From Asticcacaulis sp. SL142 (GTDB lineage: Bacteria > Pseudomonadota > Alphaproteobacteria > Caulobacterales > Caulobacteraceae): a stretch of 64,000 bases of DNA. The stretch covers positions 1,451,501 through 1,515,500 of the forward strand of contig NZ_CP113061.1 in the NCBI RefSeq assembly GCF_026625745.1, written 5' to 3'. The notes below the pieces were generated by a model that ran no database searches, was not told the DNA's origin, and saw only the letters and a program-made list of their open reading frames with translations. Every line of letters starts with the position of its first letter. Within the stretch, counting starts at the first letter, position 1. Below, one piece after another: positions 24,655-35,002 of this stretch. Made by a program: the position numbers and the translations under genes.

Positions 24655-26175
24655 ATGCCTGATCCCACGGAAACGCCCTGCAAAACCTCACGCTTTTTTC
24701 CGGACCTGCCGATATTCTGGCAGGTGCTGGGTATGGCGCTGGCGGTGCTAATCCTGTCTCTGGCCATCAACGCCCTGATTGTGCTCAAGGCCCCGGCGCC
24801 ACCGCCGCAGGGCTATACCCTGACCGAAGCGGCATCCGCCCTTAAAACCGGGCAGGTAAAGCTTAAAACCGGACGCACCCTGCGCACCGAAAGGGTGTCC
24901 GAACCGCCCGCATTTGCCCGCCGGCAAGACCCTGAACTTGCCCATCCGTTTGAAGCCTTCGTCAGAATGCGCTTGGCCAAAATCCTGGGTGTGCCCGAAG
25001 CGGATGTGTTTATCGATGGCCGCCCGTCTCGCGGTTCGTTCAGCGGACGTCCGGGACAGCAACGCTGGATCGCGTCCGGCCCGGAAAGGCCGCAAAGTCC
25101 TGATGGGCCGCAAAAGAACAGACCGGAAGGGCCGCCAGAGAGAGGCGCAGACGGCCCGCGTGATAATCTCAGAATGATCGTTCGCGATTTCCGTTTTCAG
25201 GATCTGCCCGAAAGCCTGAACACTCAGGTGACGTTTCCGGCCTTTCGCGCCGCGTGGAAGCAGGCTGATGGCACCTGGCGCGTGCTGATCCCGCCCCGGC
25301 CGTTCATTGAACCGTGGCAGGTTAATCTGCTGATCGGATTTCTGCTGACCGCGCTGGCGGTCACGCCGCTGGCCTTCTTCATGTCACGCCACCTGACGCG
25401 ACCGATCCGCGCTCTGGCCGAAGGCGCGCGCACACTGGGCTTTGACGCAGATGCCGCCCCCCTGAAAGCCCGCGGCCCCAAGGAAGTGCGCGCCGCCACC
25501 GAAGTGCTCAATGACATGCAGGTCAGGCTCAAGAAACAAGTAGAATCCCGCACGGCCCTGATTGCCGCTATTGCCCATGATCTGAAAACCCCGCTGGCGC
25601 GTCTGCGTCTGCGGATCGAGACCTTGCCGGAACCCGCGCGCGATAAGATCAATCAGGACATCGCCCATATGGACAGCCTGATCAATTCCGCACTTGGGTT
25701 CGCCAGCGCGGAGAAAATGGCGCAAACCCTGACCCGGCTTGACCTGTCGTCCCTGATCGAGATTGTGTGCGAAGACAATGCCGATATTCACGAGGTCAGT
25801 TGCGGCGACATTGATGAGAACATCACCGTGCTGGGTAATGATATGGCCATCCGGCGCATTGTGACCAATCTGATCGAAAACGCCTGCCGGTACGGCGACG
25901 GTTGTGAGGTGATCCTGCGGGCGCGTGAAAACATGGCTGAGGTCGTGATCCGCGATCATGGCCCCGGCATGCCGACTGAGGCGCTTGAGGCGGTGTTTGA
26001 GCCGTTCTACCGGCTGGAAACCTCGCGCAACCGCGATACCGGCGGCGCAGGTCTGGGGCTATCGGTCGCGCAATCTTTAAGCCTGTCCATGCACGGTAGC
26101 CTGCGCCTTGAAAACCGCTACGAAGGCGGCATCTTAAGCGGTCTGGATGCCATCTTCACCCTGCCGCGGCTTTAG
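24655..26175 (+). CDS. EnvZ-like sensor histidine kinase
   Basis: 506 residues. Membrane helix 1 (about 22-45, FWQVLGMALAVLILSLAINAL), a periplasmic domain of about 180 residues, helix 2 (VNLLIGFLLTALAVTPLAFF), HAMP, then HisKA with phosphoacceptor His308 (AAIAHDLKTPLARLRL). The ATPase has N box NLIENACRYG, G1 DHGPGMP and G2 GGAGLGLSVAQ. The periplasmic domain contains an unusual Pro/Gly/Arg-rich stretch (around 115-170). It should phosphorylate the response regulator encoded 12 bp upstream. Envelope stress or osmotic signals are a guess from similarity. Confidence 0.92.
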   Translation: MPDPTETPCKTSRFFPDLPIFWQVLGMALAVLILSLAINALIVLKAPAPPPQGYTLTEAASALKTGQVKLKTGRTLRTERVSEPPAFARRQDPELAHPFEAFVRMRLAKILGVPEADVFIDGRPSRGSFSGRPGQQRWIASGPERPQSPDGPQKNRPEGPPERGADGPRDNLRMIVRDFRFQDLPESLNTQVTFPAFRAAWKQADGTWRVLIPPRPFIEPWQVNLLIGFLLTALAVTPLAFFMSRHLTRPIRALAEGARTLGFDADAAPLKARGPKEVRAATEVLNDMQVRLKKQVESRTALIAAIAHDLKTPLARLRLRIETLPEPARDKINQDIAHMDSLINSALGFASAEKMAQTLTRLDLSSLIEIVCEDNADIHEVSCGDIDENITVLGNDMAIRRIVTNLIENACRYGDGCEVILRARENMAEVVIRDHGPGMPTEALEAVFEPFYRLETSRNRDTGGAGLGLSVAQSLSLSMHGSLRLENRYEGGILSGLDAIFTLPRL

Positions 26176-26202
26176 GCCGCAAGCGCGCCGGTTGAAACCC
26201 AT

Positions 26203-26216
26203 TGATAGCGTTATCA
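26203..26216. promoter_or_regulatory. LacI-type operator upstream of gap
   Basis: TGATAGCGTTATCA is a perfect 14-bp palindrome with the central CG typical of LacI-family operators. It lies 124 bp before the gap ATG and 28 bp after the kinase stop. The cognate repressor is not in the window. Confidence 0.45.
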
Positions 26217-26339
26217 TATAGCCATCAGGGCCGATTAGGTCTTGACTTGTCAGGGCTTTGGGCCAAAACGAAACCCGCATTTGATCTACGCTTCCGCCCG
26301 TCAGGACGGTTTCAAAATCTACTATAAGGGAAGCTAAAT

Positions 26340-27362
26340 ATGGCGTTACGTGTTGCGATTAACGGGTTTGGCCGCATCGGTCGTCTGGTTCTGCGCTCGA
26401 TCATCGAGAATGACCGCACCGACATCGAAGTGGTGGCGATCAACGATCTGGGGCCGGTGGAAACCAATGCCCACCTGCTGCGCTACGATTCGGTGCACGG
26501 TAAGTTCCCGGCCGAGGTCAAGGTCGAAGGTGATAGCATCGTGATCAACGCCAATGGCCGCACCTATGCCCCCATTAAGGTCACGGCGATCAAGAACCCG
26601 GCTGAACTGCCTCACAAAGCGCTGAACGTCGATATCGCCTTTGAATGTACCGGTATCTTCACGTCCAAGGACAAGGCTCTGGCCCATATCGAAGCCGGTG
26701 CCAAGAAGGTCATTATCTCCGCGCCTGGCGACAATGCCGACAAAACCATCGTTTACGGCGTCAACCACGACACCTTAAGCGCTGATGATGTGGTCATCTC
26801 CAACGCCTCGTGCACCACCAACTGCCTGTCGCCGGTCGCCAAGGTCTTATCCGACCTGTGCGGCATTGAGCGCGGCTACATGACCACCATCCACTCCTAC
26901 ACCGGTGACCAGCCGACGCTCGACACCATGCACAAGGACCTGTACCGCGCCCGCGCAGCCGCCCTGAGCATGATCCCGACCTCGACCGGCGCTGCCAAGG
27001 CCGTCGGCCTCGTCCTGCCGCACCTTAAGGGCAAGCTTGACGGGTCTTCAATCCGCGTGCCGACCCCTAACGTGTCGGTCGTTGACCTTAAAATCGTGCC
27101 GTCGCGTCCGGTCACCAAGGAAGAAGTCAATGCCGCCATCATCGCTGCCGCTGACGGCCCGATGAAGGGCGTTCTGGCCTATACCGATGAGCCACTGGTG
27201 TCTTCGGACTTTAACCACAATCCGGCGTCATCGACCTTTGCGCTCAACCAGACGCAAGTGATCGACGGTCAGTTCGTGCGCATCCTGACCTGGTACGACA
27301 ACGAATGGGGCTTCTCGACCCGCATGGCCGATACCGCCGTGGCTTTTGGGAAATTCCTTTAG
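26340..27362 (+). CDS. gap: glyceraldehyde-3-phosphate dehydrogenase, type I
   Basis: 340 residues, full length. It interconverts glyceraldehyde 3-phosphate and 1,3-bisphosphoglycerate. NAD motif [14 protein letters not shown] at the N-terminus, catalytic Cys158 in [17 protein letters not shown], and the substrate region TIHSYTGDQ, with [12 protein letters not shown] at the end. AAGGGAAGC precedes the ATG. A LacI-type operator upstream suggests sugar-dependent control. pgk and fba follow on the same strand, but an unrelated gene and two hairpins separate gap from pgk. Confidence 0.97.
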   Translation: MALRVAINGFGRIGRLVLRSIIENDRTDIEVVAINDLGPVETNAHLLRYDSVHGKFPAEVKVEGDSIVINANGRTYAPIKVTAIKNPAELPHKALNVDIAFECTGIFTSKDKALAHIEAGAKKVIISAPGDNADKTIVYGVNHDTLSADDVVISNASCTTNCLSPVAKVLSDLCGIERGYMTTIHSYTGDQPTLDTMHKDLYRARAAALSMIPTSTGAAKAVGLVLPHLKGKLDGSSIRVPTPNVSVVDLKIVPSRPVTKEEVNAAIIAAADGPMKGVLAYTDEPLVSSDFNHNPASSTFALNQTQVIDGQFVRILTWYDNEWGFSTRMADTAVAFGKFL

Positions 27363-27365
27363 TAT

Positions 27366-27393
27366 CATGGGGGAAAACCGGTTTTCCCCCATG
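27366..27393 (+). terminator. hairpin directly after gap
   Basis: A perfect 28-bp palindrome (arms CATGGGGGAAAACC and complement), 3 bp after the gap stop. There is no T-run, so it may stabilise the 3' end or act with the following hairpin. Confidence 0.55.
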
Positions 27394-27413
27394 TGCCCCC
27401 TTGCCGATACGGA

Positions 27414-27450
27414 GAAAAAGTTCCTTGGGGCGGCCCTTCGGAACTTTTTC
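27414..27450 (+). terminator. second hairpin after gap
   Basis: An 11-bp stem (GAAAAAGTTCC with GGAACTTTTTC) around a GC-rich 15-nt loop, followed by ACTTTTAC. It is the likely actual terminator of gap and lies 21 bp before the next ATG. Confidence 0.5.
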
Positions 27451-27471
27451 ACTTTTACAGCAGACCTGAAA

Positions 27472-28014
27472 ATGAATAACTCCGCTCACCCAAGCGACGT
27501 TTTAAGCTCCATAAGTGGAGAAACCGTCCTCAGTGCCTGGGCGCAAGAAATGGCGTTCTACGGCCCCGATGATAACGGCCTATTCATTCATCCCGACTTT
27601 GATTTTATCCAAGCCAATGTCTTGGAAATGCGAATGCTTAGTGGCAAGACTGTTCATTTTACCACGGCCCAGAACGACGTTGATTGGGAATTGTGGCCCC
27701 ACCTCGTACCTGAAACCAAAAATCTGATTTCCGATCTCGGAAGCGGCTTTTTCAGAACGAGACATATGCCCGAATTCCCTTTGGGAATCATTGATGAAAT
27801 TGAGCGGCCCACCACCACTGAAACAGGTTTGCAAATCATCAGATTAAAAATAGGCACTGCGCAAGTGATACTCCGAGCCGGTGAAGTTGATGAAGGCTTT
27901 AATGGCAAACTTACCATTCATGACCGGGACGAATGCGTGCTCATTTTTTTAAGTGAGCAGGCCCACAGTAAGACTATTTTTAATGCACCTGTTTATGAAG
28001 TACCAAATTACTAA
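27472..28014 (+). CDS. unrecognised cytoplasmic protein between gap and pgk
   Basis: 180 residues from MNNSAHPSDVL. I recognise no domain. It has no signal peptide or membrane segment. It is acidic and rich in aromatic residues (FDFIQANVLEMRML, DVDWELWPHLVPE) and ends VYEVPNY. Codon use is AT-richer than in gap and pgk. An earlier in-frame start would run through the two hairpins after gap and is unlikely. It interrupts an otherwise plausible gap-pgk-fba arrangement, so it may be a later insertion. Confidence 0.65.
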   Translation: MNNSAHPSDVLSSISGETVLSAWAQEMAFYGPDDNGLFIHPDFDFIQANVLEMRMLSGKTVHFTTAQNDVDWELWPHLVPETKNLISDLGSGFFRTRHMPEFPLGIIDEIERPTTTETGLQIIRLKIGTAQVILRAGEVDEGFNGKLTIHDRDECVLIFLSEQAHSKTIFNAPVYEVPNY

Positions 28015-28083
28015 GCTCCGCTCTTGATGCACTACAACGAGAGCTTTAAGCGATCATCATTTCTGCTCATCATAGGAGCCCTC

Positions 28084-29280
28084 ATGCCTTTTAAAACCCT
28101 AGACAGCCTCAAAGACGTAGCCGGTAAGACCGCGCTTGTACGGGTTGATTTCAACGTCCCCGTCGATGGCGGCACAATTACCGACGACACCCGCCTGCGC
28201 GTCGCGTTACCGACCATTCAGAAACTGACCAACAAAGGCATGAAGGTCGCCCTGCTGGCCCACTTTGATCGCCCCAAGGGCAAGGTCGTGCCGGAAATGA
28301 GCCTGGCTTTCGTGGCCCCCGCCCTGTCGAACCTTTTGGAAGCACCCGTATCGTTCAGCGATGACTGCGTAGGTGACGCCACCAAAGCCCTGATCACCAA
28401 TATGGCTAATGGCGGCGTGATCCTGCTCGAAAACGTCCGCTTTCATGCTGGCGAAGAGACAAACGATCCTGAGTTTGCCGCACAATTGGCCGCTATGGGC
28501 GACATCTATGTCAATGACGCCTTTTCCGCCGCCCACCGCGCCCACGCCTCGACCGAAGGCGTCGCCCACCTGATCCCGGCCTATGCGGGCGAATCCATGC
28601 GCCGTGAGCTTGAAGCACTTGATGCCGCCCTCGGCACACCGGTGCGTCCGGTCATCGGCATTGTCGGCGGCTCAAAAGTCTCAACCAAGCTTGATTTGCT
28701 GAAAAACCTCGTCACCCGCCTTGATACCCTGTCGATCGGCGGCGGCATGGCCAACACCTTCCTTTACGCCCTCGGCTACGATATTGGCGGATCGCTCTGT
28801 GAAAAGGACATGGCCGACACCGCGCGCGAAATCATGAAGCTGGCCGATGAAAACCACTGCGAGATCCTGCTGCCAGTCGATGTGGTCGTGGCGACTGAGT
28901 TCAAGGCCCACGCCCCGTCGCGCGAAATCTCGATTGATGAGGCGCTCACCCCTGACGATAAAATATTTGACGCAGGTGCGAAGACCGTGGATATTCTGAA
29001 AGACGCTATTTCTAAATCTAAAACCCTTATTTGGAACGGCCCTTTGGGCGTATTTGAACTGCCACCATTTGATAAAGCCACCGTAGAGGCCGCCCATTTT
29101 GCGGCAGCGCAAACCAAGGCCAAGCTTCTGACCGCTGTCGCCGGTGGCGGCGATACGGTTGCCGCCCTCAATCACGCCGGTGTTGTGGATGACATGACGT
29201 TTGTCTCAACGGCCGGTGGCGCGTTTCTTGAATGGATGGAAGGCAAGGAACTACCCGGTGTTGCGGCTTTAAACGGCTGA
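28084..29280 (+). CDS. pgk: phosphoglycerate kinase
   Basis: 398 residues from [33 protein letters not shown] 6 nt before the ATG fixes this start over one 60 nt upstream. It makes ATP and 3-phosphoglycerate from 1,3-bisphosphoglycerate. Substrate region [12 protein letters not shown] and [11 protein letters not shown]; nucleotide motifs [25 protein letters not shown] and [12 protein letters not shown]. It is followed by fba 199 bp downstream on the same strand. Confidence 0.97.
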   Translation: MPFKTLDSLKDVAGKTALVRVDFNVPVDGGTITDDTRLRVALPTIQKLTNKGMKVALLAHFDRPKGKVVPEMSLAFVAPALSNLLEAPVSFSDDCVGDATKALITNMANGGVILLENVRFHAGEETNDPEFAAQLAAMGDIYVNDAFSAAHRAHASTEGVAHLIPAYAGESMRRELEALDAALGTPVRPVIGIVGGSKVSTKLDLLKNLVTRLDTLSIGGGMANTFLYALGYDIGGSLCEKDMADTAREIMKLADENHCEILLPVDVVVATEFKAHAPSREISIDEALTPDDKIFDAGAKTVDILKDAISKSKTLIWNGPLGVFELPPFDKATVEAAHFAAAQTKAKLLTAVAGGGDTVAALNHAGVVDDMTFVSTAGGAFLEWMEGKELPGVAALNG

Positions 29281-29479
29281 GGCGCGGATCACACAGTTAA
29301 CCACCTCAAAGGATTGAGTTTTTGATCCTTTGAGGTCTATAATGATCAATACCATAACAAAAAAAGGGCTGTTAACAGGCAGCCATGACCAAAACTTAAA
29401 GACCATAACCTTCGCCGCGCTGGCATATTTTGACGCGGCGTTCATGAGTAAACACGAAGCATGAAAGAGGGAAAATTCC

Positions 29480-30517
29480 ATGGCTCGTATCAGTTTACGC
29501 CAGCTTCTCGACCACGCGGCCGAGAATAATTACGGCGTACCAGCCTTTAATATCAATAATATGGAACAAGGGCTGGCCGTCCTTGATGCCGCCCGCGCCA
29601 CGGAATCACCCGTGATCATTCAGGCCTCCCGCGGGGCCCGCAACTACGCCCACGACATCATGCTGTCCAAGATGATCGAGGCGCTGATTGAAATCTATCC
29701 GGAAATTCCACTGGTGATGCATCAGGACCACGGTAACTCACCGGCAACCTGCGCCACCGCCATTCAGAACGGGTTTACGTCCGTTATGATGGACGGCTCG
29801 CTCAAGGCCGATGCCAAGACCCCGGCTGATTTTGAATATAACGTCAATGTCACCAAGACCGTTGTCGACTTCGCCCATGCCTGCGGCGTGTCGGTCGAGG
29901 GCGAACTGGGTGTCTTGGGTTCACTTGAAACCGGCATGGGTGAGGCCGAAGATGGTCACGGCGCCGAAGGCGTGCTCGACCACTCGCAGCTTTTGACCGA
30001 CCCGGATCAGGCCGTCGATTTCGTCGCTCAGACCGGCGTTGACGCTTTGGCTATCGCGATGGGCACCTCCCACGGCGCCTATAAGTTTTCGCGCAAGCCG
30101 GACGGCGAAGTGCTGGCCATGAACGTGATTGAGGAAATCCATAAGCGCCTGCCCAATACCCACCTTGTCATGCACGGCTCATCATCGGTGCCGCAGGACC
30201 TTCAGGACGTGATCAACGCCTATGGTGGCAAGATGCCGCAAACCTACGGCGTGCCGGTCGAAGAACTGCAAAAGGCCATCAAGATCGGCGTTCGTAAAAT
30301 CAATATCGACACCGACTGCCGCATGGCGATCACCGGCGTGGTTCGCAAATATCTGATGGAAAACCCCGAAGGCTTCGATCCGCGCGGTTATTTGAAACCT
30401 GCCAAGGAAGCGATGCAAAAGGTCTGTCATGACCGCTTCGTGGAATTTGGCACCGCCGGCAATGCCTCAAAAATCAAGGCCCGCTCGCTGGCCTCAATGG
30501 CCAAATATTACCTCTAA
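29480..30517 (+). CDS. fba: class II fructose-bisphosphate aldolase
   Basis: 345 residues, the length of the Calvin-cycle-subtype class II aldolases. It cleaves or forms fructose 1,6-bisphosphate using zinc. Zinc ligands and base are in [29 protein letters not shown] and [10 protein letters not shown], with the phosphate site in [23 protein letters not shown] precedes the ATG. It closes the lower glycolytic cluster and is followed by a terminator. Confidence 0.96.
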   Translation: MARISLRQLLDHAAENNYGVPAFNINNMEQGLAVLDAARATESPVIIQASRGARNYAHDIMLSKMIEALIEIYPEIPLVMHQDHGNSPATCATAIQNGFTSVMMDGSLKADAKTPADFEYNVNVTKTVVDFAHACGVSVEGELGVLGSLETGMGEAEDGHGAEGVLDHSQLLTDPDQAVDFVAQTGVDALAIAMGTSHGAYKFSRKPDGEVLAMNVIEEIHKRLPNTHLVMHGSSSVPQDLQDVINAYGGKMPQTYGVPVEELQKAIKIGVRKINIDTDCRMAITGVVRKYLMENPEGFDPRGYLKPAKEAMQKVCHDRFVEFGTAGNASKIKARSLASMAKYYL

Positions 30518-30536
30518 AATTTGAAAAATTTAACTG

Positions 30537-30566
30537 AAAAGCCCTGCCCTAACCGGCGGGGCTTTT
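30537..30566 (+). terminator. fba terminator
   Basis: A 12-bp stem with one G-T pair (AAAAGCCCTGCC with GGCGGGGCTTTT) and a CTAACC loop, then a T-run; 19 bp after the fba stop. Confidence 0.85.
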
Positions 30567-30602
30567 TATTCCTCAGACAATTTGACGATTTTTCTTCAAT
30601 AC

Positions 30603-30620
30603 TGTGACAGTGCGGTCACA
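30603..30620. promoter_or_regulatory. inverted repeat upstream of the TonB receptor
   Basis: TGTGAC-N6-GTCACA, about 98 bp before the receptor ATG. It resembles a CRP/FNR-type site, but the TGTGA/TCACA half-sites are 8 rather than 6 nt apart, so the regulator is uncertain. Confidence 0.35.
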
Positions 30621-30717
30621 TAACACCTAAAATGTGACGATTTAATATAGTATACGGCAGTCAATATACCATAATGCAATTTAACCTCCCCTTGCCATAA
30701 TCAGTAGGGGATCAGGT

Positions 30718-33705
30718 ATGAAATCGAGTAAACTATTCTTAAAATTAATGCAGGGCACGGCTGTGACCTTGGCTTTGGCCGTTGCGCTGCCCGTCGTGGC
30801 TCAGGAAACAAAAGGGGCCAGCGACGCCACTTCTGACACCACCGAGACCTCTGAAGACGAGGATATCAGCACGGTAGTTGTCACCGGCTCACGCATCCGT
30901 CACCGCGGTGCCTAAAGCGCCACTCCAACCTCAGTCATCAGCGCCGACACAATTCAGAAAACCTCGCCGCGTCAGATCGCCGATCTGGTCAATCAGTTGC
31001 CCGCCCTTGTCATTTCTCAGAGTGATCAGACCAGCAACCATAACCGCGACAAGGACTCGATGGATCAGGGCCATCCCGGCCTTAACGCGCTCGACCTGCG
31101 GGGTTTAGGCACCAAGCGCACCCTCGTTCTGGTCAATGGCCGCCGCCATGTTCCGGGTGCGCCGGGCACATCTGCGGTGGATATCTCGACGATTCCGTCA
31201 AGCCTTGTGGAGCGGGTCGAAGTCATCACGGGCGGGGCCTCGGCCCTTTATGGTGCCGATGCCGTAGCCGGGGTCGCCAACTTCATTATGAGAAAGAATT
31301 TTGAGGGCATCGACAGTAACGTGCGTTACGGCAACTCTGCCCGCAACGATATGCCGAGCTACGATTTCGATCTGCTGTACGGTAAGAACTTCGCCGAGGG
31401 CAAGGGCAACTTCACCCTGTTTGGCTATTACGGCAAATCTGATGGCACCGTCAGCGGTCAGGACCGCCCGTGGACGGCGACCGGCAATCCGTGGTGGGGT
31501 CGCATCGGGTCGGGCGCTACAGCCTATAACTATATTATCGACGGTCGCCGCAATCTGGGATATTCGCCGCGCGCCCAGGTGCTGCTGGGGGGCAAGCCCT
31601 ACACCTTTAATGATGACGGCACATTACGCGATCCTATTCTGGGGCCATCGGGCATACTGAAAAACACCTATGATATGAGCTTGCCGGAAACCATCGCCAA
31701 TCTGGAAACTGATGGCGGCGAATATGGTGGGCGCTATGATAACTGGATGCTGTCCGTCCCCAATGACCGCTTTATCACCCATGCCACGGTAAACTATGAG
31801 CTGACGCCGAACCTGCGCTATTTCCTTGAGCTTGATTACGCCACCAACAAGTCCCGTGGCGAATACGGCATGTGGTGGGAAGGTGCCTCCAACTGGCTGT
31901 GGGAAGGCAACCCATTCATCACCAGTGAAATGATCGCGGCCAATGGCGGCAGCTTACCCTATGTCGCGTTCGCCCGCCAGTTCCCGGAAATGGGCAAATC
32001 CAGCACCGAATATCAGCGTGACCTCTCTCAAGTCGTCACCGGCTTTGAGGGCGACCTGCCCGGCCTGTTCCGTGACCATGACTGGACCTGGTCGGGCTAC
32101 TATTCCTACGGCAAAACCGAGGAAACCATTCAGGATCGCAATAGCGTCTCCAACGAGCGCTATATGCGGGCGCTCGACGCCGTATCCGGCCCGGGCGGCA
32201 CCCCGATCTGCTCGGTCAATTCGGACGCAGATACGTCAAACGATGACCCCAACTGCGTGGCGCTTAATCCCTTTAAACCGCTCACTCAGGATGTCATAGA
32301 CTATATGACCTTTAACCCCAGTGCATCCAAATCCTCCCTTGAGCAGCAAGTCTTTTCCGCTTACGCGACGGGTGGTTTGTTCACTTTGCCGGCAGGTGAG
32401 GTGCAGGCGGTGATCGGCGCTGAGTATCGTAAGGAAAAGAACCACATCGGTGCGGTGGCAGAATATGACCCCAACAATCCGGCCTATGTGCCTGATTATG
32501 GTGTCGTCCAAAATCCGCTGATCGGGGAGTTTGATGTCAAAGAAGCGTTCGGGGAACTGAGTGTCCCGATTCTGGCGGATCTGCCGTTTGCTTATAAATT
32601 GTCAGTAGATGCGGCCATGCGGGCGTCGGATTACTCAACGGCGGGCAAGACGACCTCCTATAAGTACGGCCTGCAATACGCGCCGGTACGGGATTTGCGT
32701 CTGCGCGCCACCTATGGCAAGGCCGTGCGTGCGCCCAATATCAGTGAGGTTTTCACCGCCTCATCGGTAAGCGGCCAGTGGTTGTACGACCCCTGCAACT
32801 ATTATATGAACTACCGCGTCGAAACCACGGCGGACACAAAAGCCAACTGCGCGGCGCTTAGCCCGACCAACAGCAACTTCTACTGGCTGTGGACGGATGT
32901 CGAAAAAAAGGGCAACCCTGATCTGAAGGTCGAAACGGCCAAGACCTTGACGGTCGGCCTTGTGGCGCAACCGCGCTTCATGAAAAACCTTACCATGTCG
33001 GTGGACTATTATGACATTGACCTGAGCGATGTTATCGCTTCGATCGAGCCTCAAACCATCATCAACAAGTGCATCGACAACCCGATGGACGGCAACCCCT
33101 ATTGCGATCTGGTTGTACGTGAAGCGGGCACCAACAACCTCATTGGCGTTGTTAAGCAGAACATCAACCTGGCGAAGCGCACCAACCGCGGCATCGATAT
33201 GGAATTCGACTACTTTGTCGACCTGTCGGCCTGGGGCTGGGGCAGTAAGAGCGGCCGCCTGGCGGTCAATTCGGTTTACACGCGCCTGCTTGAGAACAAG
33301 ATCACGCCCGATCCGGATAACCCTCAGAACGTCACCGATACGCTGGGTGTCTTTGGTTTCCCGGAATGGAAGGGCGTGACCCGCGTCTCCTATGCCAACG
33401 GCCCTCTGTGGCTGAGCTGGAACCTGCGTCACTATTCACCCATGCGCATGAACACGACTATCACGCCTGAGAACTACCACCCGTATAAGACTAAGCCGGT
33501 GTTCTATAGCGACGTCTACGCCTACTATCAGCTTAAGCCGAATGTGAACATCGGTGTCGGTATCAGCAATGTCTTTGATACCCCGCCGCCGCGCTACCCC
33601 GGCGCCGAAGCCGGTGGCGCCTATTTCGGTGACGAAGGCTGGCAATCAGGCGTCTTTGACGTCATCGGCCAGAGTGCTTTTGTCACTCTAAAGTTCAAGC
33701 GCTGA
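30718..33705 (+). pseudogene. TonB-dependent receptor interrupted by an in-frame TAA
   Basis: Signal peptide (LMQGTAVTLALAVALPVVAQ), a TonB-box-like DISTVVVTGSRIR, then a TAA at 30913-30915 in the plug. The same frame continues unbroken for 930 codons to 33705 with the rest of the plug (SATPTSVISADTIQKTSPRQIADLV, LDLRGLGTKRTLVLVNGRRH, VERVEVITGGASALYGADAVAGVANFI) and a complete beta-barrel ending FVTLKFKR. A full protein of 995 codons would import a siderophore or oligosaccharide across the outer membrane. GAA to TAA is the simplest explanation. The first internal Met (30997) would lack signal peptide and TonB box. The gene is either inactive, read through or mis-sequenced. Confidence 0.88.
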
Positions 33706-33726
33706 TAATCAACATGATCTAACAAG

Positions 33727-33756
33727 AGCCCTGCCCTCACCGGCAGGGCTTTTTTG
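33727..33756 (+). terminator. terminator after the TonB receptor
   Basis: AGCCCTGCC and GGCAGGGCT arms with a CTCACC loop followed by T6; 21 bp after the receptor stop. Confidence 0.88.
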
Positions 33757-33799
33757 TGCAAGAGTGCACAGCCCCGTTGACACACCGGAGGCCTTTCTG

Positions 33800-33945
33800 A
33801 TTAATAACCGCATCCCTCGGGGAGTAGCCGGAGCCGCGTATCAGGTTCCCGCCGTGTCGTCAGCACGTAGTCCTGCACAGGACTTCCGGCACGGTAACCG
33901 CGCTTAAGTTTCAACGCGCGGACGGCAAGACCGGGACTGGTTCAC
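33800..33945 (+). ncRNA. yybP-ykoY manganese riboswitch
   Basis: The leader of the TerC-family gene holds the conserved 5' box (CTCGGGGAGTAGCCGG, about 33816-33831) and the 3' GACGGCAAGACC element (about 33921-33932) known from alphaproteobacterial yybP-ykoY RNAs, with hairpin-forming sequence between. This riboswitch class senses Mn2+ and typically precedes alx/terC and mntP genes, which matches the downstream gene. The exact limits are approximate. Confidence 0.8.
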
Positions 33946-33977
33946 ACCACCCGTCTGTCCTTTTGAGAGCACCCATT

Positions 33978-35000
33978 ATGATGTCTGTCGGTACGCCGTT
34001 ATTATGGTCTGCGTTTGCGGCCTTCGTTGTTGTCGCTCTGTTGATCGACTTTTTCGCCATGAACAAACAGGGGGCCCATAAGGTCTCCATGAAAGAAGCC
34101 ACCATATGGTCGGTGATCTGGGTGGCGGTCAGCTTTATATTTGTGGGTCTTTTGTGGTGGTATATGGGCGGCACCGGCACCGATGCCGCCGCCAAACAGT
34201 TAGCCGACACCAAAGCTTTAGAGTTCGTGACCGGCTATGTGGTCGAAAAGGCGCTGGCGGTCGATAATATCTTCGTCTTCCTGATGCTGTTCACCTATTT
34301 CGCTGTGCCGGCGGAATATCAAAAACGTGCGCTGATGATCGGGATTCTGGTGGCGCTGGTGTTACGCGGGGCGCTGATTCTGGTCGGGGCCTGGCTGATC
34401 GCGCAGTTCCACTGGATTCTGTATCTGTTCGGTGCGTTTCTGGTGTTCACCGGCATCAAGATGTGGCTGGCGGCGGGCGATGAGCCAGACCTTGAGGCCA
34501 ATCCGGCCCTGAAATGGGTGCGTAAACATTTCACCATCGCCCCCCATTTTGACGGCGAAAAGTTCTTCACTAAGGTGAACGGGTTGAGGATGGCGACCCC
34601 TATGCTGGTGGTGGTCATACTGATCGGCATTATTGATGTGGTGTTCGCGGTTGATTCTATTCCGGCGATTTTTGCCATCACCACCGACCCGTTTATCGTC
34701 CTAACCTCGAACGTATTTGCGATCTTGGGCCTGCGCGCCATGTACTTCCTGCTGGCGGGCCTGCATGAGAAATTCCACCTCCTGCCCTACGGTCTGGCGC
34801 TGGTTCTGGTGTTTATCGGCACCAAGATGCTGCTGATCGATATCTACAAGATCCCGATCGAGTGGTCGCTGGGCGGCACGGCTGCCATCCTGACCGTGAC
34901 CATGTTGTTGTCGGTGATGATCAAGCCCAAAAGCGATACACCGCACGGCGCCTTCCCGTTCGATTCCAAAAAGGAAGATACGCCTGACGAACGGCGCTAA
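33978..35000 (+). CDS. TerC/Alx-family membrane protein
   Basis: 340 residues with about nine membrane helices. Typical acidic membrane motifs: FVTGYVVEKALAVDNIFVFLMLF and VVILIGIIDVVFAVDSIPAIFAIT, thought to bind metal ions. The length and the TDPFIVLTSNVFAILGLRAMYFLL segment match Alx, a Mn2+ exporter in E. coli. The manganese riboswitch upstream supports a role in Mn2+ homeostasis. Adjacent ATGs at 33978 and 33981 are both possible starts. The C-terminal tail (FDSKKEDTPDERR) is cytoplasmic. Confidence 0.93.
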   Translation: MMSVGTPLLWSAFAAFVVVALLIDFFAMNKQGAHKVSMKEATIWSVIWVAVSFIFVGLLWWYMGGTGTDAAAKQLADTKALEFVTGYVVEKALAVDNIFVFLMLFTYFAVPAEYQKRALMIGILVALVLRGALILVGAWLIAQFHWILYLFGAFLVFTGIKMWLAAGDEPDLEANPALKWVRKHFTIAPHFDGEKFFTKVNGLRMATPMLVVVILIGIIDVVFAVDSIPAIFAITTDPFIVLTSNVFAILGLRAMYFLLAGLHEKFHLLPYGLALVLVFIGTKMLLIDIYKIPIEWSLGGTAAILTVTMLLSVMIKPKSDTPHGAFPFDSKKEDTPDERR

Positions 35001-35002
35001 AC

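Noticed and set aside
30997-33705. Separate receptor gene starting at the internal Met
   Set aside because: It would lack the signal peptide, TonB box and first part of the plug, and the frame is continuous with the upstream fragment; better treated as one interrupted gene.
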